A stretch of 42,405 nucleotides of DNA from positions 1 through 42,405 of the IMG/VR virus record IMGVR_UViG_3300034066_002438. One strand, 5' to 3'. Source of the stretch: a virus. Shown here piece after piece: positions 16,001 to 22,840 of the stretch. The position numbers and the translations under genes were made by a program. The notes below the pieces were generated by a model, which made no database searches, had not been told where the DNA came from, and saw only the letters and a program-made list of their open reading frames with translations. Position 1 is the first letter of the stretch. Each line of letters starts with the position of its first letter.

Positions 16001-17902
16001 GACTCCAGTAAATCTTTTGCTGATAGAATGAGAGATTTTTCCCAGAGTTTAATCAAAGACTTTGGACGGATAGGTTGGGAACAATTGAAGGATGTGATTG
16101 TATCCCCCTTCAAAGATATGCTAACTAAAAGAGACACATCTGGGATATTAAACCCAAGTATGCCTGATTTTAGTAGGGTGGGGGCTAATTTAAACTTCCA
16201 GTCCGCCGCAATGTCCAACCCTGACGACCCGAAATCGAAGGAAAAACTCAGAGAGCAAATTTTAGCTGTAGATGCCCAACAACAAACAGCATTAAAAGAG
16301 TTAAACGAGAGAATGCGTCGTCAAATAGTTTCCTCTGCCAACATAGATGATGCGGGCAAAGCGGCTTCTACGATGTATTCAACTTTGGCCAAGGAAATTG
16401 CTAACAACACTAAGGACGCTGAATTATCTAAATTAATCTCAATAGGTTCTGCGAATGGTCAAGAAGGTATGGCAACAAATATTGCCTTACAAACTTCCAT
16501 TCAAGAAAACATCAAAAACACGCTGTTGCAAAGTCAGACTACGCTGAAAGAGATTTTAGTTAAGTTAAGCTCTAATACTGTACAAAACCCAACAGCTAAT
16601 CCTCAATATTCTTCAACCGCTAACACCCAGTATCCTAATAACTTTGGTGCTGAGATTCTACCCCCGCCTCCTAACGTAAAACCTGGTACAAAGCCTCAAA
16701 CTGGCTCCCAGTCTAATGTTTTACCTGCTCCCCCCAGTGTTGGGCAAACTCCGGTTAAACCCAAACCTAAACCTAAACCAGTTGTCAATGAACAAGCAGT
16801 AGATTACCAATTGAATAACAACCCTGCCAACGCAGAGTTTAATCGTTTGTTCAAAGAGAGAAAGAGACAAGGATTGACAGGGGGAACCCTAGAGAGAACT
16901 GGGAAACCAGAAGTACCACAACCGCTTAGGGATGAGGACACCCGGAGGATTCTGGATGACCAGTTAAGAAGGGGGATGTTTGAAAATGAGAGGAATCCCA
17001 CTCGTAGAAATCTACAGAATCAGTTAAGAAGTTCTACCCCTAATGAAACTCTTGTTTCAGGGTTAATGGGAGATATGCCGGTAGATTGGTTTGGGGCTTC
17101 AACCCCCACTTCTAACTTCCAATCCCTAACTAATCTCCAAATGGGTACAGGATTAGACCGACTTATCCTTGACAATCTTCAAACGAGTTCAGGATTAAAC
17201 CCCAGCAATTTCTTAATGGGTTTAGGGCTACAACAAGGGCAAGGGCAAGGATTTGGTGCTACCCCAGCTTTCTCATTGGATAATTTAGATATGCTCAGTG
17301 TCGCCCCCCAACAAGGGGGTGGAGGTTGGTTATCTAAACTTCTAGGGGGAATGGGAGGTATGAACTGGATGAGCATGGGTATGATGGCATTACCCTTTAT
17401 CATGTCCCTATTTAATTCTGGGAAACGTAAAAGATACAACTCCGGGGGGGTTGTACCCGGTGCTGGTACTACCGATACTGTACCTGCCATGTTAACTCCT
17501 GGTGAGGGGATTTTAACCAACGCTGGTATGTCCAGAATTGGGGGTGAGAAAAATCTTTATGCCTTGAACTCTGGCAGTCTGAAAATGGGGGCGATTCAAC
17601 CCCCCAAAAACTTAGGGATGCCCAATCTACCGACCGCAGAAGCCAACAAAAGTAAGAGTGCAATACCCGTTCCAGTTAAAACGGAGGCTGAAAAAACGAT
17701 AGCCCAATATATGGGTGGTAATGAGGAATACAGCTTACCACCAATTGAACTGTCGTACACCAGCACTACCATAGCCGGTCAAAATTATGTTACCGAACAA
17801 ATGTTCAAGTCGGCCATTGAGCAATCAGTGGAACGGGCTAAAATGGAAGTTTTCGGCACATTAAAAAATTCCCCCAACACTAGGCGTAAATTGGGGCTTT
17901 GA
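10079..17902 (+). CDS. Tail tape measure protein, 2607 residues
   Basis: A very long protein that sets tail length and acts in DNA entry. Residues 1 to about 330 are helical and coiled-coil-like, rich in Ala, Gln, Glu and Lys (repeated NLAxIxxxL patterns). A Gly/Ala-rich hydrophobic stretch near 350-395 (GGGFGAALGGVVGGPVGSLL) is a likely membrane-active segment. Long helical regions follow to about residue 2170, then a Pro/Lys linker (VKPKPKPKPV). Near 2410-2445 is a Met/Gly-rich hydrophobic stretch. After it comes the segment YNSGGVVPGAGTTDTVPAML then TPGEGILT, a hallmark of phage tape measures. By the usual 0.15 nm per residue, the tail would be about 390 nm. Monocistronic by position, with a late-type motif in front. 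Residues 277-289 lie in the 39 bp copied at 8760-8798. Confidence 0.92.
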   Translation: MPEQQGYNVSSLFVSIGLDTSPAERTLNQFENLLQSSVNRLIFTFTEDVSQRFARSFEGLGRGIGNSVQRSLNEAMGQTKRIEKEATESLANINQAAERGLRDVATTTTAALGQVNQALKDVELNTKRSLENTQQQVQAQLNQIKNLASASTDAKDKAVGKAAETLAKQLSAMDFSQIERGLQKVQLKALSVGSTLANNLADIRNNLSKPAEEIEKALESSLKKTQEAVNIADKALGESGKKFAERVGVAYNQASEILAKEGVDSAQKAVNNLSKGVESAIKDYERTVEGTANELSKKAQQLQVLGTTEAMAEAERLYALANSVRSTSVNTIASVRESATQATQSISKEMGKAGGEAGSAFGGGFGAALGGVVGGPVGSLLGAAIAEALANGLQLALNSRMEVIKATLGGYMNTVARGMMNFAEEERRINMGLYVTGKREGFGQDSVEFNTKSKDVQRAVTLTASDLSYGRVEIAELFKQLVKAGFNYNEIIGGTTPEEMRRGALYQTAGLGEAVELPGDQLDEASILVKQFKMAFPENSIKTIVREIAALGLSTPAEFRRYKYATQDSLSAAAVAGISMRDVMQGFATMFNLSTPEVAGTMLKTIYNGISGGNVNRQMYGVVSKYYQGEDGQGDLLTALRNPGDFAAEFARLDTVMDSVLKKGEAVGIAGMENVTGDYYKSLGLQEQANMRARGVSNLFGGGDTFQIGYRNLTLEGREKAEEQKREFANFNNEKDGELLPDFIRLRQKGLKGAMELIESTKENVESFAAKLAPGFTQMVLFFNKIANELTAGMEKFSGPLERISEKLGEVFGNLSENKLIDKFVDGISSTLGNVGRIFENWLNSAIDFVSEGENVDRVFANLNNLLSDFAGLMGNLAEAFKAFLPLINEATGTMAKAGLDSEIRQVAGDLKSVGEGVSERVFNYGAETGQVEGITIRNKDAVKGLTDKDAEAVLLALENTRSKSWIKTGREKARKNVFGGVTTSAENFAEEGALNAETIKEGMRKVVIGGKTYYITGGTGANQSRFIEIQDGKIQNALVSDITKPDNRKEIARALTTKSGEYGVADLSTAGMGSFLNPKILAEIAKENGNLKNRQAATLEAQQSRVRDLFGNNAVFDEKTGKVREQDSEGNRADLSSSSFGTEALSKTPERLNALIRTGAGLEGSSAEQALRETASRSKITNLQTITGLSSGKTKGKEGEAFLLSQADVLETVRRNEKEGADIAKTASELTQDTTKELEEALRKKGQLKPAWDKIKKQIESGEIVGDSTTFLEQFITKAREKVSDNKTPFAERNAMNENLIALTKDLNTDKPKPLEKPGAVKEGVPADLEKYRRLIDDMNRSRIEQENQILQLRQKSLELERQSFVLATAFKGQVNANLEQFFGILSQAENTLLGNQTKLRQIDQFFVDRRNNLANQFKDVNPQVGGGIKDNYEGTGQPVFVPKASPDKNVNALSKDLIKGQLDAIKEKQNERAEIAKQNELIQRNLTQQIRNAVAQTFQQATNTATGLASSFGGNSEFMVKTTQLFDGVRTQGVQLAQQIQALKVIQQTNPSGFGAQDAKALSGLEGVFKQIPRMLKEALGDALASLLRQVNTFFQDLSERSRQRSNELMGMVMPGGASSGLLTIVGDLQNSLFKNQQESLELQQESSQIRRQVELNRSLGAVFPDQFFAQKVSMGEASIGVNDAKRGGLELEAKNLLETSKIKANITYFNSFIELFQGARGLSRGFSSVSDAVTEVEQRREAITKSIFDLETQIQLMESQLETMNSVFGSLSLVDRERLEEGKKYLEQQKQATIALQKINDALRGELGKLAIAKVQEDARGNAQSALMESNSARSQILGMSDSRSTRREAASIDLENSRIDAIKKVTEATLKSAEERANIVAELANMDSNAAKGMYNTPEAQAEIARKYVEYQSRLIAIDNEVGNARVMAYNNLKVQVEKSALELDEGYRANVQIANTVDGAFSNLYDILTDSSKSFADRMRDFSQSLIKDFGRIGWEQLKDVIVSPFKDMLTKRDTSGILNPSMPDFSRVGANLNFQSAAMSNPDDPKSKEKLREQILAVDAQQQTALKELNERMRRQIVSSANIDDAGKAASTMYSTLAKEIANNTKDAELSKLISIGSANGQEGMATNIALQTSIQENIKNTLLQSQTTLKEILVKLSSNTVQNPTANPQYSSTANTQYPNNFGAEILPPPPNVKPGTKPQTGSQSNVLPAPPSVGQTPVKPKPKPKPVVNEQAVDYQLNNNPANAEFNRLFKERKRQGLTGGTLERTGKPEVPQPLRDEDTRRILDDQLRRGMFENERNPTRRNLQNQLRSSTPNETLVSGLMGDMPVDWFGASTPTSNFQSLTNLQMGTGLDRLILDNLQTSSGLNPSNFLMGLGLQQGQGQGFGATPAFSLDNLDMLSVAPQQGGGGWLSKLLGGMGGMNWMSMGMMALPFIMSLFNSGKRKRYNSGGVVPGAGTTDTVPAMLTPGEGILTNAGMSRIGGEKNLYALNSGSLKMGAIQPPKNLGMPNLPTAEANKSKSAIPVPVKTEAEKTIAQYMGGNEEYSLPPIELSYTSTTIAGQNYVTEQMFKSAIEQSVERAKMEVFGTLKNSPNTRRKLGL

Positions 17903-17908
17903 CCAGGT

Positions 17909-17934
17909 TTAGGGGTTTAATTGAAATCCCCTAA
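17909..17934 (+). terminator. Hairpin after the tape measure gene
   Basis: TTAGGGG tttaattgaaat CCCCTAA lies 7 bases after the stop codon. The following CAGAATCTTTCTTCG is only partly T-rich, so it may be a weak terminator or an mRNA-stabilising hairpin. Confidence 0.45.
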
Positions 17935-17959
17935 CAGAATCTTTCTTCGTCTCTTAGGT

Positions 17960-17984
17960 CAGACAATACCGCTCAAACTAAAAG
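17960..17984 (+). promoter_or_regulatory. CGCYCAA late-type promoter motif, first M-like tail gene
   Basis: AGACAATACCGCTCAAACTA, core CGCTC at 17970-17974, 34 bases before the ATG at 18004. Confidence 0.7.
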
Positions 17985-18003
17985 AAACCTGCCTTAATTT
18001 CGG

Positions 18004-19392
18004 ATGCCTTTAGAATTTCCGTCAAATCTAGCCCCCAACTTCTTTCATGTGGATAAACTACCCGATTACGGGCTAAAACTACATGAAAACGAATTAGGAC
18101 GGGAAATTAGACGTTTTACAGAGACTACAGGGAATAAAACAGAGTTAAGAGTTCTTTATACGGGGATGAGGGCTACGGAGGTAAATACTCTTTTATCCTT
18201 TTACAGGGATACAAAGGGGACATTTGAAGATTTTACCCTGCCAACAAGTTTTTATTTAAGTCCTGATGAAATCACTAACTCTTTGGCAGGATTAGACGAC
18301 ACAGAAACTTGGCGTTTCTTGAGACAACCAATAATAAAAACAATTATAAGTGATATTTACCAGACCGAAATAAACCTTATTTCGCTGAAAGAACCACCAT
18401 CCCAAAGTTCAGGAAATGTAGTGGGGTTTGTGGAATCAGTGGTTTTAAGTTTAACACCTTCGAAAATAACACTAGCCCCCCTTCTTGTTAGTAGGGGTTT
18501 TGATTCAATCCAGTTGGATTTTAGCGAGGGGGGTTCAACAGTTATTCCTAGAACTACCGCCCTACTCACTAACTTAAACTTTAGTCTAGCTAGTCTGACT
18601 ACCTTGGCTAATGCGGAGGCGGGGGCATCATCAGGCAGTCTAAACTTTAGTCTACCCATAGTGATTCCCAGAATACCGGTGCTTATGGGTTTTGAATCTA
18701 TAACACTAGAGTTAACACAAGGTAGTACAGGCTACTATGAATTAGCAGGATGGGATGAAATGCAAAGCACAATAGTTTCTGGGACTTTTACATCGACATT
18801 AAGAACAATCCATCTGGTGAATACAGGTAGTGGTGTGGCATCCACAACTTTACCCTCAAATGCCCCTGATAATTCAATAATCATCTACTCGGATTATGCC
18901 GGTACAAGTAGCGTAAGCCCCACGGGGTTTGGGTTAAATAGTTTTACCCTGAACGCTCCTGCGGGTCAAACAATTCAGGGGCAAAATAGTCGGGTTTTTA
19001 ACGTTGAAAACACTTCTATTCAGTTGATAAAGAAAGGAACCCGTTGGAATATAGTAGGGACAGAATTAGCAACGACAGCCATTCCAGAATCTATGGATGG
19101 GCAAATTGACTCCCCATCAAACAAAACATACACTTTAATAGCCAGTGCTAGATATGGTTTTACTATTGAAAACTTAACAGTCTTTACTACCAGTGGAACT
19201 TGTACTGTTGCCGTCCAAATTAATGGGGTAAATGTAGGGGCATTAAGTGGTATTAACGTGACTAGCTCTAGTCAAACTGTTAATAGTACGACGGCCAAGA
19301 CAGTAACCACGGGACAACGAGTAACCTTCGTGGTATCTAGTAACAGTAGTGCTAGTGAATTGGTTTTCTCTCTAGGAACCCAGAGAACTTAG
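18004..19392 (+). CDS. M-like minor tail protein with fibre-type C-terminal extension (paralogue 1)
   Basis: A 462-residue protein. Residues 16-132 form a domain found four times in this window: LPDYG, then E.RRF...TGN, LLSFYRDTKG, TWRF..PI and Y...INLISL. Its pattern and its place directly after the tape measure resemble the lambda gpM family of minor tail proteins at the tail tip. Residues about 140-235 are strand-rich with two related SLNFSL/LNFSL segments. Residues about 255-350 (TIHLVNTGSG.. to RWNIVG) and 365-462 (KTYTLIASARYGFTIENLTV, SGTCTVAVQINGV) are beta-rich modules of the kind seen in phage appendages and fibres. So the protein probably links the tail tip to an external appendage. 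No cleavage or enzymatic motif is seen. Confidence 0.6.
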   Translation: MPLEFPSNLAPNFFHVDKLPDYGLKLHENELGREIRRFTETTGNKTELRVLYTGMRATEVNTLLSFYRDTKGTFEDFTLPTSFYLSPDEITNSLAGLDDTETWRFLRQPIIKTIISDIYQTEINLISLKEPPSQSSGNVVGFVESVVLSLTPSKITLAPLLVSRGFDSIQLDFSEGGSTVIPRTTALLTNLNFSLASLTTLANAEAGASSGSLNFSLPIVIPRIPVLMGFESITLELTQGSTGYYELAGWDEMQSTIVSGTFTSTLRTIHLVNTGSGVASTTLPSNAPDNSIIIYSDYAGTSSVSPTGFGLNSFTLNAPAGQTIQGQNSRVFNVENTSIQLIKKGTRWNIVGTELATTAIPESMDGQIDSPSNKTYTLIASARYGFTIENLTVFTTSGTCTVAVQINGVNVGALSGINVTSSSQTVNSTTAKTVTTGQRVTFVVSSNSSASELVFSLGTQRT

Positions 19393-19415
19393 GCAAGAAC
19401 GCCCAAACTAAGTCT
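19390..19415 (+). promoter_or_regulatory. CGCYCAA late-type promoter motif, 19436/19861 pair
   Basis: AGAACGCCCAAACTAAGTCTAG, core CGCCC at 19400-19404, 36 bases before the ATG at 19436. Confidence 0.7.
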
Positions 19416-19435
19416 AGTAAACCCGATAAAAACCT

Positions 19436-19858
19436 ATGCCATCATTTTTATTCAACGATGCTAAAACTAAAATTCTACAAGCGTTACTAGACCTTGATGG
19501 GGATACGTTTTATGCGTGTTTAGTAACAGCAACTCCTGCGGCCACTGAAACCCAAAGAATCGGGTTGACCGAAGCTACAGGGGGTAATTATGCAATACAG
19601 GCTTTAACTGGAAGAACACTGAACAACCCGACGGCTTCGACTGTCAGATGGACATTCTCAAATCCTATTTGGAACAATTTAACTACTGCAAACTCCGCCC
19701 CAATAGTTGGGATGGTAATTGTGGAACAAGCTGGTGGAAGTCCTGCTACATCAGACCAGCCAGTATGTTTTTTAGAGTTTAACACTGCTTTTACCCCAAG
19801 TGGAGCCACGTTCCAAGTAGATATTCCAGTTAACACTGGTGTCCTAACCGCAACCTAA
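19436..19858 (+). CDS. Predicted beta-rich virion protein, 140 residues
   Basis: MPSFLFNDAKTKILQALLDL, then strands rich in Thr and Ala (TFYACLVTATPAA, STVRWTFSNPIWNN, PIVGMVIVEQAGG, CFLEFNTAFTPSG). The compact beta-sandwich-like pattern is common among small phage structural proteins of tail tips and decorations. It lies between two M-like tail genes and shares a promoter motif with 19861-20253, two bases away, so it is most likely a tail component. I cannot name a family. Confidence 0.55.
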   Translation: MPSFLFNDAKTKILQALLDLDGDTFYACLVTATPAATETQRIGLTEATGGNYAIQALTGRTLNNPTASTVRWTFSNPIWNNLTTANSAPIVGMVIVEQAGGSPATSDQPVCFLEFNTAFTPSGATFQVDIPVNTGVLTAT

Positions 19859-19860
19859 TC

Positions 19861-20253
19861 ATGTCTGGATTTACTTATCCCTCCCTAGTTCCCAACGTTA
19901 TCGACAACTTAGAGTTGCCAGATTTCGGTGTAAAGATATACGACAATGATGACGGGTCTGAGACTCGGAGATTCGTTCATCAAACAGGGAACCATACCAA
20001 AATATTGTTAAAATATGAGGGGAGAAGTGAAATTGAAGTTTCGTCTCTAATCAATTTTTGGGGTCTGGTTAAGGGTATGAAGGAGGCCTTCATACTCCCT
20101 GAAGGAATTAATCGTCACCCTAGTGCTTACCAATCCGGTATTAGCTTATTAGGGGATACAACTCTTTGGCGATTTGAAGCCCCCATTAAAATTGTTACAG
20201 TCTTTACAAAAATTTATAATTTTGATGTACCCCTAATTTCAGTAATTGAGTGA
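19861..20253 (+). CDS. M-like minor tail protein, stand-alone domain (paralogue 2)
   Basis: A 130-residue protein that consists only of the M-like domain: ELPDFGVKI, ETRRFVHQTGNHTK, LLKYEGRSEIEVSSLINFW, ILPEG...RHPS, LWRFEAPIKI, IYNFDVPLISV. Compared with paralogues at 18004, 24690 and 25121 it has no extension, so it may represent the ancestral form. Expected at the tail tip near the L-like protein encoded next. Confidence 0.6.
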   Translation: MSGFTYPSLVPNVIDNLELPDFGVKIYDNDDGSETRRFVHQTGNHTKILLKYEGRSEIEVSSLINFWGLVKGMKEAFILPEGINRHPSAYQSGISLLGDTTLWRFEAPIKIVTVFTKIYNFDVPLISVIE

Positions 20254-20272
20254 CAATAACGCCCAGACTATA
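20248..20272 (+). promoter_or_regulatory. CGCYCAA late-type promoter motif, tail-tip operon
   Basis: GTGACAATAACGCCCAGACTA, core CGCCC at 20260-20264. It lies 35 bases before the ATG at 20295 and only 23 before a GTG at 20283, favouring the ATG as start. It heads the coupled genes 20295-29106. Confidence 0.65.
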
Positions 20273-20294
20273 GAAAAGTTGAGTGGTAAAACTG

Positions 20295-20783
20295 ATGACA
20301 GCCCAAGCCCCACACTTATCACCTGAACATTTCTATGGAAGATTGGTGTATCTGAAAACAAAGGAAGGTACGGAATACTACTTCCAGAATTTTCAGACAG
20401 CCCCCTACAGCTTTGAAGGGGAGAATTATCTCTATCTTCCTTTCAGTATGTTATCTAGCAAAGAAGATTTGGAGATAAGTTCGTCTTCAGTGGAGATAAT
20501 GTTGGCCAACACTGAAACACTCAGAAACTTATTAAGGGAGACTGATATTAGAGGGTGTAGGCTTAGAGTATACACAATCTTTCCCGAAGAAGAAGGGGCT
20601 ATTTATGAAACACAAAATACCCGAATATCTTCCTACTCTTTTCAAAAGGGAGTAGTGAATGTCAGTTGTCGTTCCCCTGTAGATGCCATTTCTAATCAAA
20701 TACCCTCTAAAGTATTTGACCCAGAAGTGTTCCCAGAGCTACCGTATGTGAACAGTGTAAAAACTAACTATAGACCTTTATAA
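20295..20783 (+). CDS. L-like minor tail protein
   Basis: About 162 residues, starting MTAQAPHLSPEHFYGRLVYL. Sequence features are a strand-rich start, YYFQNFQTAPYSFEGENYLY ('f.GetYlp.pf' as in tail proteins of the lambda gpL or DUF1833/DUF2163 kind) and ISSSSVEIMLANTETLRNLL, a pattern typical of these proteins ('...v.i.ls.....l..l...d.rg..v.vy'). The order M-like, L-like, NlpC/K-like, I-like, J-like repeats the lambda tail-tip order, which supports the call. The upstream GTG at 20283 is possible, but spacing to the promoter motif favours this ATG. Confidence 0.6.
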   Translation: MTAQAPHLSPEHFYGRLVYLKTKEGTEYYFQNFQTAPYSFEGENYLYLPFSMLSSKEDLEISSSSVEIMLANTETLRNLLRETDIRGCRLRVYTIFPEEEGAIYETQNTRISSYSFQKGVVNVSCRSPVDAISNQIPSKVFDPEVFPELPYVNSVKTNYRPL

Positions 20784-20786
20784 ACC

Positions 20787-21230
20787 ATGGAAACACCATA
20801 TACACCCACTCCCTCAGTATTTGACTTTCAAGGTATCCCCTATGCTTGGGGTGGTAAATCCTATAAAGAAGGACTGGATTGTTTTGGGTTAACGAACCAA
20901 GTCTATAGAAAATTTAATTGTGAGCAGATTAATGGTTATGATTGGGTCTATGGGGAGTATGGCTCTGATTCTGATTTACCTACTGGTAAATTAGCGGAAC
21001 TTTGTGATACTCTGGAACGAGAAGAAAGCCAAGTAACATCAACTTTAGACCTGGTTCTTATTGATTGGTGGGGTAAACACGGTTTAGGAGTTATCGTAGA
21101 ACACATGAACCAAAAATATGTGGTATATACAGGGAGTGCTGGTACTGGAACTAGCGCATTTATCCCCCTTAGAAGAATTAAACACCGAATAGTTAAATCT
21201 TGGAAATGTGTTAAGGGGGGCGTAAAGTGA
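20787..21230 (+). CDS. NlpC/P60-type tail peptidase (K-like)
   Basis: A 147-residue NlpC/P60 cysteine peptidase. The catalytic block is IPYAWGGKSYKEGLDCFGLT with Cys in DCFG; the His follows in STLDLVLIDWWGKHGLGVIV, and the polar third residue is probably in the next strand. Lambda gpK and similar tail-tip proteins of this family assist tail assembly and may cut peptidoglycan during DNA entry. The gene starts 4 bases after the L-like gene and overlaps the I-like gene by 4 bases (GTGA), consistent with one coupled operon. The domain is complete but compact, without a fused JAB domain. Confidence 0.75.
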   Translation: METPYTPTPSVFDFQGIPYAWGGKSYKEGLDCFGLTNQVYRKFNCEQINGYDWVYGEYGSDSDLPTGKLAELCDTLEREESQVTSTLDLVLIDWWGKHGLGVIVEHMNQKYVVYTGSAGTGTSAFIPLRRIKHRIVKSWKCVKGGVK

Positions 21231-22840
21231 TTAACCCTGAGCAAAATTTTCAAGACTTCTTTTTTAGTCTAAGTTTAAAAACAGAGTCTAAACTTGCCAA
21301 TGTTCCCGTGTCCGTGGTTAGTGAAGATTTAAAAATTTATAATGGGAGAATGGGTGGAGCTATTGCTCTGGGTATTGTAGGGGGGGCAATCGGGTTTTTC
21401 ACGGGGGGTACAAGTTTCCTTTTCACCGGTTTAACTCTAGGATTTGCTCTGGGTTCTGCCTTATTTGGCTCAGAGCCTAAAAAGAAGAAAAAACCCCGTG
21501 CGCCTAGTTCTTCTTTTTCCTCCATGTCTGGGGATGATATAGCAATACAAGGCTCCGCTATTCCAATTATTTATGCTAGTAGAAGCAAAAACCCTAAAGG
21601 GGGAGTTAGGGCTACTGGAAAACTAATTGCTTGTAAAGTGGAAAATCTTGGTGATTCAGCTTACCAATACAATATTATTGCCCTTAGCTTAGGGGAAATA
21701 GGCACAATAGATTCCAGCCTAATGCTTATCGATGGCCAAACAATAGAGAGATTCTATGCTGAAGATTTAACCTTTAATTATTTAATTGGGACTCCTACTT
21801 ACTATAATGATGCGGCACAGGGTAATTTACCTACCGAATTTAACTTCTTTGGTCAGTGTATAACTCCTAACACCTATAATCTACTTGGTTCGTCCAAAAG
21901 GGCGCAATCTAAATCTACCTCCCAACAAGGGACAACGGTAGCAATTAATACTTGGCAAACCTCTAATTGTTATGTTTCTGGGCGCAATGGTAATTCAGTC
22001 CTAATAACAAAAAATGCGGGTTCAACAAGTAACCCCGATGCCTACGCTCAGTCTAATGAAAATGTTAGGGATGGGGGCGGTAGTATAGGTTGGAGTCTAA
22101 CAAACAATCGTAAGGTAGCGGTAGGCTATGGTACTAGGGGTAGTAGCAATATTACTTATGGCATCCTTAACGACATTGTAGTTACCCCCCAGCCTGTCCC
22201 CCCGTCTCCCCCTCCCCCCGCCGAACCCCTTACTGTTACTACTTATCCCGTCGTTGTAATCCATAACGGTTCACCAGTAGCTATCTCCGGTGCAACTTGG
22301 TCAGTAAATGACACCTTTCAAGTTGAGTTAGGTAATGACGGAGGTAATAAAGTGGTTAAATATAGCCAAAATGGAAATCTCCTAGTGGCTTACTCCGGTG
22401 TGAATTGGGGTAGTCTTCCAGCTAAGGGGGTAATTTATGATATGGGGACATCCATAAACATAACTTCTTCTGTGGGTATAAGTTTCCCCACTGGTAATTT
22501 CGGGGTAGATGTTGTGAACTCTACTCAAGATACTGCCACACTGGTAGTCTATGAAGATGAGCAAGATTCCATTGAAAATTGGAGTCGCTTCACACCTGCT
22601 GAAATTTACGAGGTTAACTCTGCTAGATTTAGGGTACTAAAGAAAAACGATGCAAGCCGTCAAATCACTATTACCCCCTCAGTCAATATATCAGAAGATG
22701 ATGACATTTATTGTGTTTGGGAATCTTATTATCAAACCAGTAAAAAAGTGACCAATATTGTGATAAATTTTGAAGGTATGTTTTTCTCTCGTAGAAAACC
22801 GGTTGATGCTGATTCTGGGAAAGCAGGAGGTAAAAAGTAA
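21227..22840 (+). CDS. I-like tail assembly protein with tail-hub N-terminal features
   Basis: A 537-residue protein starting at GTG 21227. Residues about 40-85 are a Gly-rich hydrophobic segment (GGAIALGIVGGAIGFFTGGT) followed by a KKKKKPRAP basic patch. Then comes GDDIAIQGSAIPIIYASR and GGVRATGKLIACKV, which parallel the 'QGNPVPVCYG...G' region of lambda gpI and the start of gpJ-type hubs. The middle is polar and Ser/Asn-rich, followed by a PPSPPPPAEP linker near residue 325 and beta-rich domains to the end. It overlaps the next gene by one base (TAATG). I read this pair as a tail hub split in two polypeptides. Confidence 0.55.
   Translation: MINPEQNFQDFFFSLSLKTESKLANVPVSVVSEDLKIYNGRMGGAIALGIVGGAIGFFTGGTSFLFTGLTLGFALGSALFGSEPKKKKKPRAPSSSFSSMSGDDIAIQGSAIPIIYASRSKNPKGGVRATGKLIACKVENLGDSAYQYNIIALSLGEIGTIDSSLMLIDGQTIERFYAEDLTFNYLIGTPTYYNDAAQGNLPTEFNFFGQCITPNTYNLLGSSKRAQSKSTSQQGTTVAINTWQTSNCYVSGRNGNSVLITKNAGSTSNPDAYAQSNENVRDGGGSIGWSLTNNRKVAVGYGTRGSSNITYGILNDIVVTPQPVPPSPPPPAEPLTVTTYPVVVIHNGSPVAISGATWSVNDTFQVELGNDGGNKVVKYSQNGNLLVAYSGVNWGSLPAKGVIYDMGTSINITSSVGISFPTGNFGVDVVNSTQDTATLVVYEDEQDSIENWSRFTPAEIYEVNSARFRVLKKNDASRQITITPSVNISEDDDIYCVWESYYQTSKKVTNIVINFEGMFFSRRKPVDADSGKAGGKK

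Noticed and set aside
10360-16218. Several minus-strand ORFs of 60-190 codons inside the tape measure gene
   Set aside because: They are shadows of a strongly biased coding frame; no start signals or family resemblance.
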